From Blastocladiella emersonii ATCC 22665 (taxonomy: Eukaryota > Blastocladiomycota > Blastocladiomycetes > Blastocladiales > Blastocladiaceae), in contig JANHCV010000013.1 in NCBI GenBank assembly GCA_025594325.1, forward strand, positions 372,001 to 436,000: 64,000 nt of DNA, read 5' to 3'. Under the pieces are notes generated by a model. The model was not told the origin of the DNA. It made no database searches and saw only the letters and a list, made by a program, of their open reading frames with translations. Position 1 is the first letter of the stretch, and every line of letters starts with the position of its first letter. Positions 63,915 through 64,000 of this stretch are shown here, piece by piece. A program made the position numbers and the translations under genes.

Positions 63915-64000
63915 CGCAGAGATTGTGCGGGATTCGTGTTGTTGACAATGAGTTTTGTTTCATTTATTTGAGGTTTGTTTTCATACGACCTCGAGCGCGG

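Noticed and set aside
1-64000. tRNA, rRNA or CRISPR
   Set aside because: No cloverleaf-like segment with a convincing T-loop, no rRNA-like sequence and no regularly spaced identical repeats with unique spacers were found by eye.

Overview
The window is nuclear DNA from a GC-rich eukaryote. Genes are split by short GT-AG introns of about 45-90 nt (one of 304 nt), there are no bacterial-style operons, and paralogues share intron positions. The best guess is an early-diverging (zoosporic) fungus. The window holds a BK/Slo-type potassium channel and the animal/plant/amoeba-type C-terminus of an XMAP215 microtubule polymerase, alongside fungal-type features (C2H2 regulators with fungal-style introns, a MLKL/HeLo-like protein with Sel1 repeats, a DUF6589-like mobile-element protein). 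The organism call is inference; no rRNA, tRNA or CRISPR was seen.

Layout. 1-3.1 kb: a four-exon tRNA-splicing endonuclease subunit (TSEN34), then an unknown minus-strand gene broken by a GTAAAC-rich foldback. 3.55-4.53 kb: left arm of a nearly 1 kb inverted repeat whose partner lies at 60.42-61.39 kb; a decayed PIF1-like helicase sits just inside. 6.8-11.9 kb: a 1,234-residue MLKL-like/pseudokinase/Sel1 protein and a small pseudokinase-like gene. 12.4-15.3 kb: a frameshifted BK channel whose selectivity filter reads TVRYGD. 16.2-19.3 kb: two divergent single-pass membrane proteins. 20.1-20.4 kb: a second, decayed BK fragment. 20.8-28.0 kb: two paralogous C2H2 zinc-finger genes separated by a 308-bp foldback. 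29-34.4 kb: broken or unresolved coding segments. 35.3-36.9 kb: an XMAP215 fragment cut at both ends. 37.8-39.0 kb: a seven-TM membrane protein.

40.1-58.8 kb is a nest of mobile DNA. An element of about 10.5 kb (43528-54031) with about 40-bp terminal inverted repeats and subterminal repeats carries an intact RecQ-like helicase and a DUF6589-like protein tail to tail. It sits inside an exon of a host gene whose last 43 codons resume on the far side. Around it are arrays rich in GGATCC and CAATTG motifs and a 13-bp perfect inverted pair 18.6 kb apart. 58.9-60.4 kb: two unknown genes. 61.5-63.9 kb: a divergent pair, a small MGNASC-starting (possibly myristoylated) protein and a 440-residue protein with a long hydrophobic hairpin, separated by a GC-rich minisatellite.

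Most of the region reads as a transposon graveyard with a few intact genes: TSEN34, the MLKL-like gene, one zinc-finger gene, RecQ, the terminal pair, and probably the seven-TM gene and the DUF6589 gene. GC-rich sequence gives long chance open frames, so frames were accepted only when supported by motif, splice logic, paralogy or non-degenerate composition.
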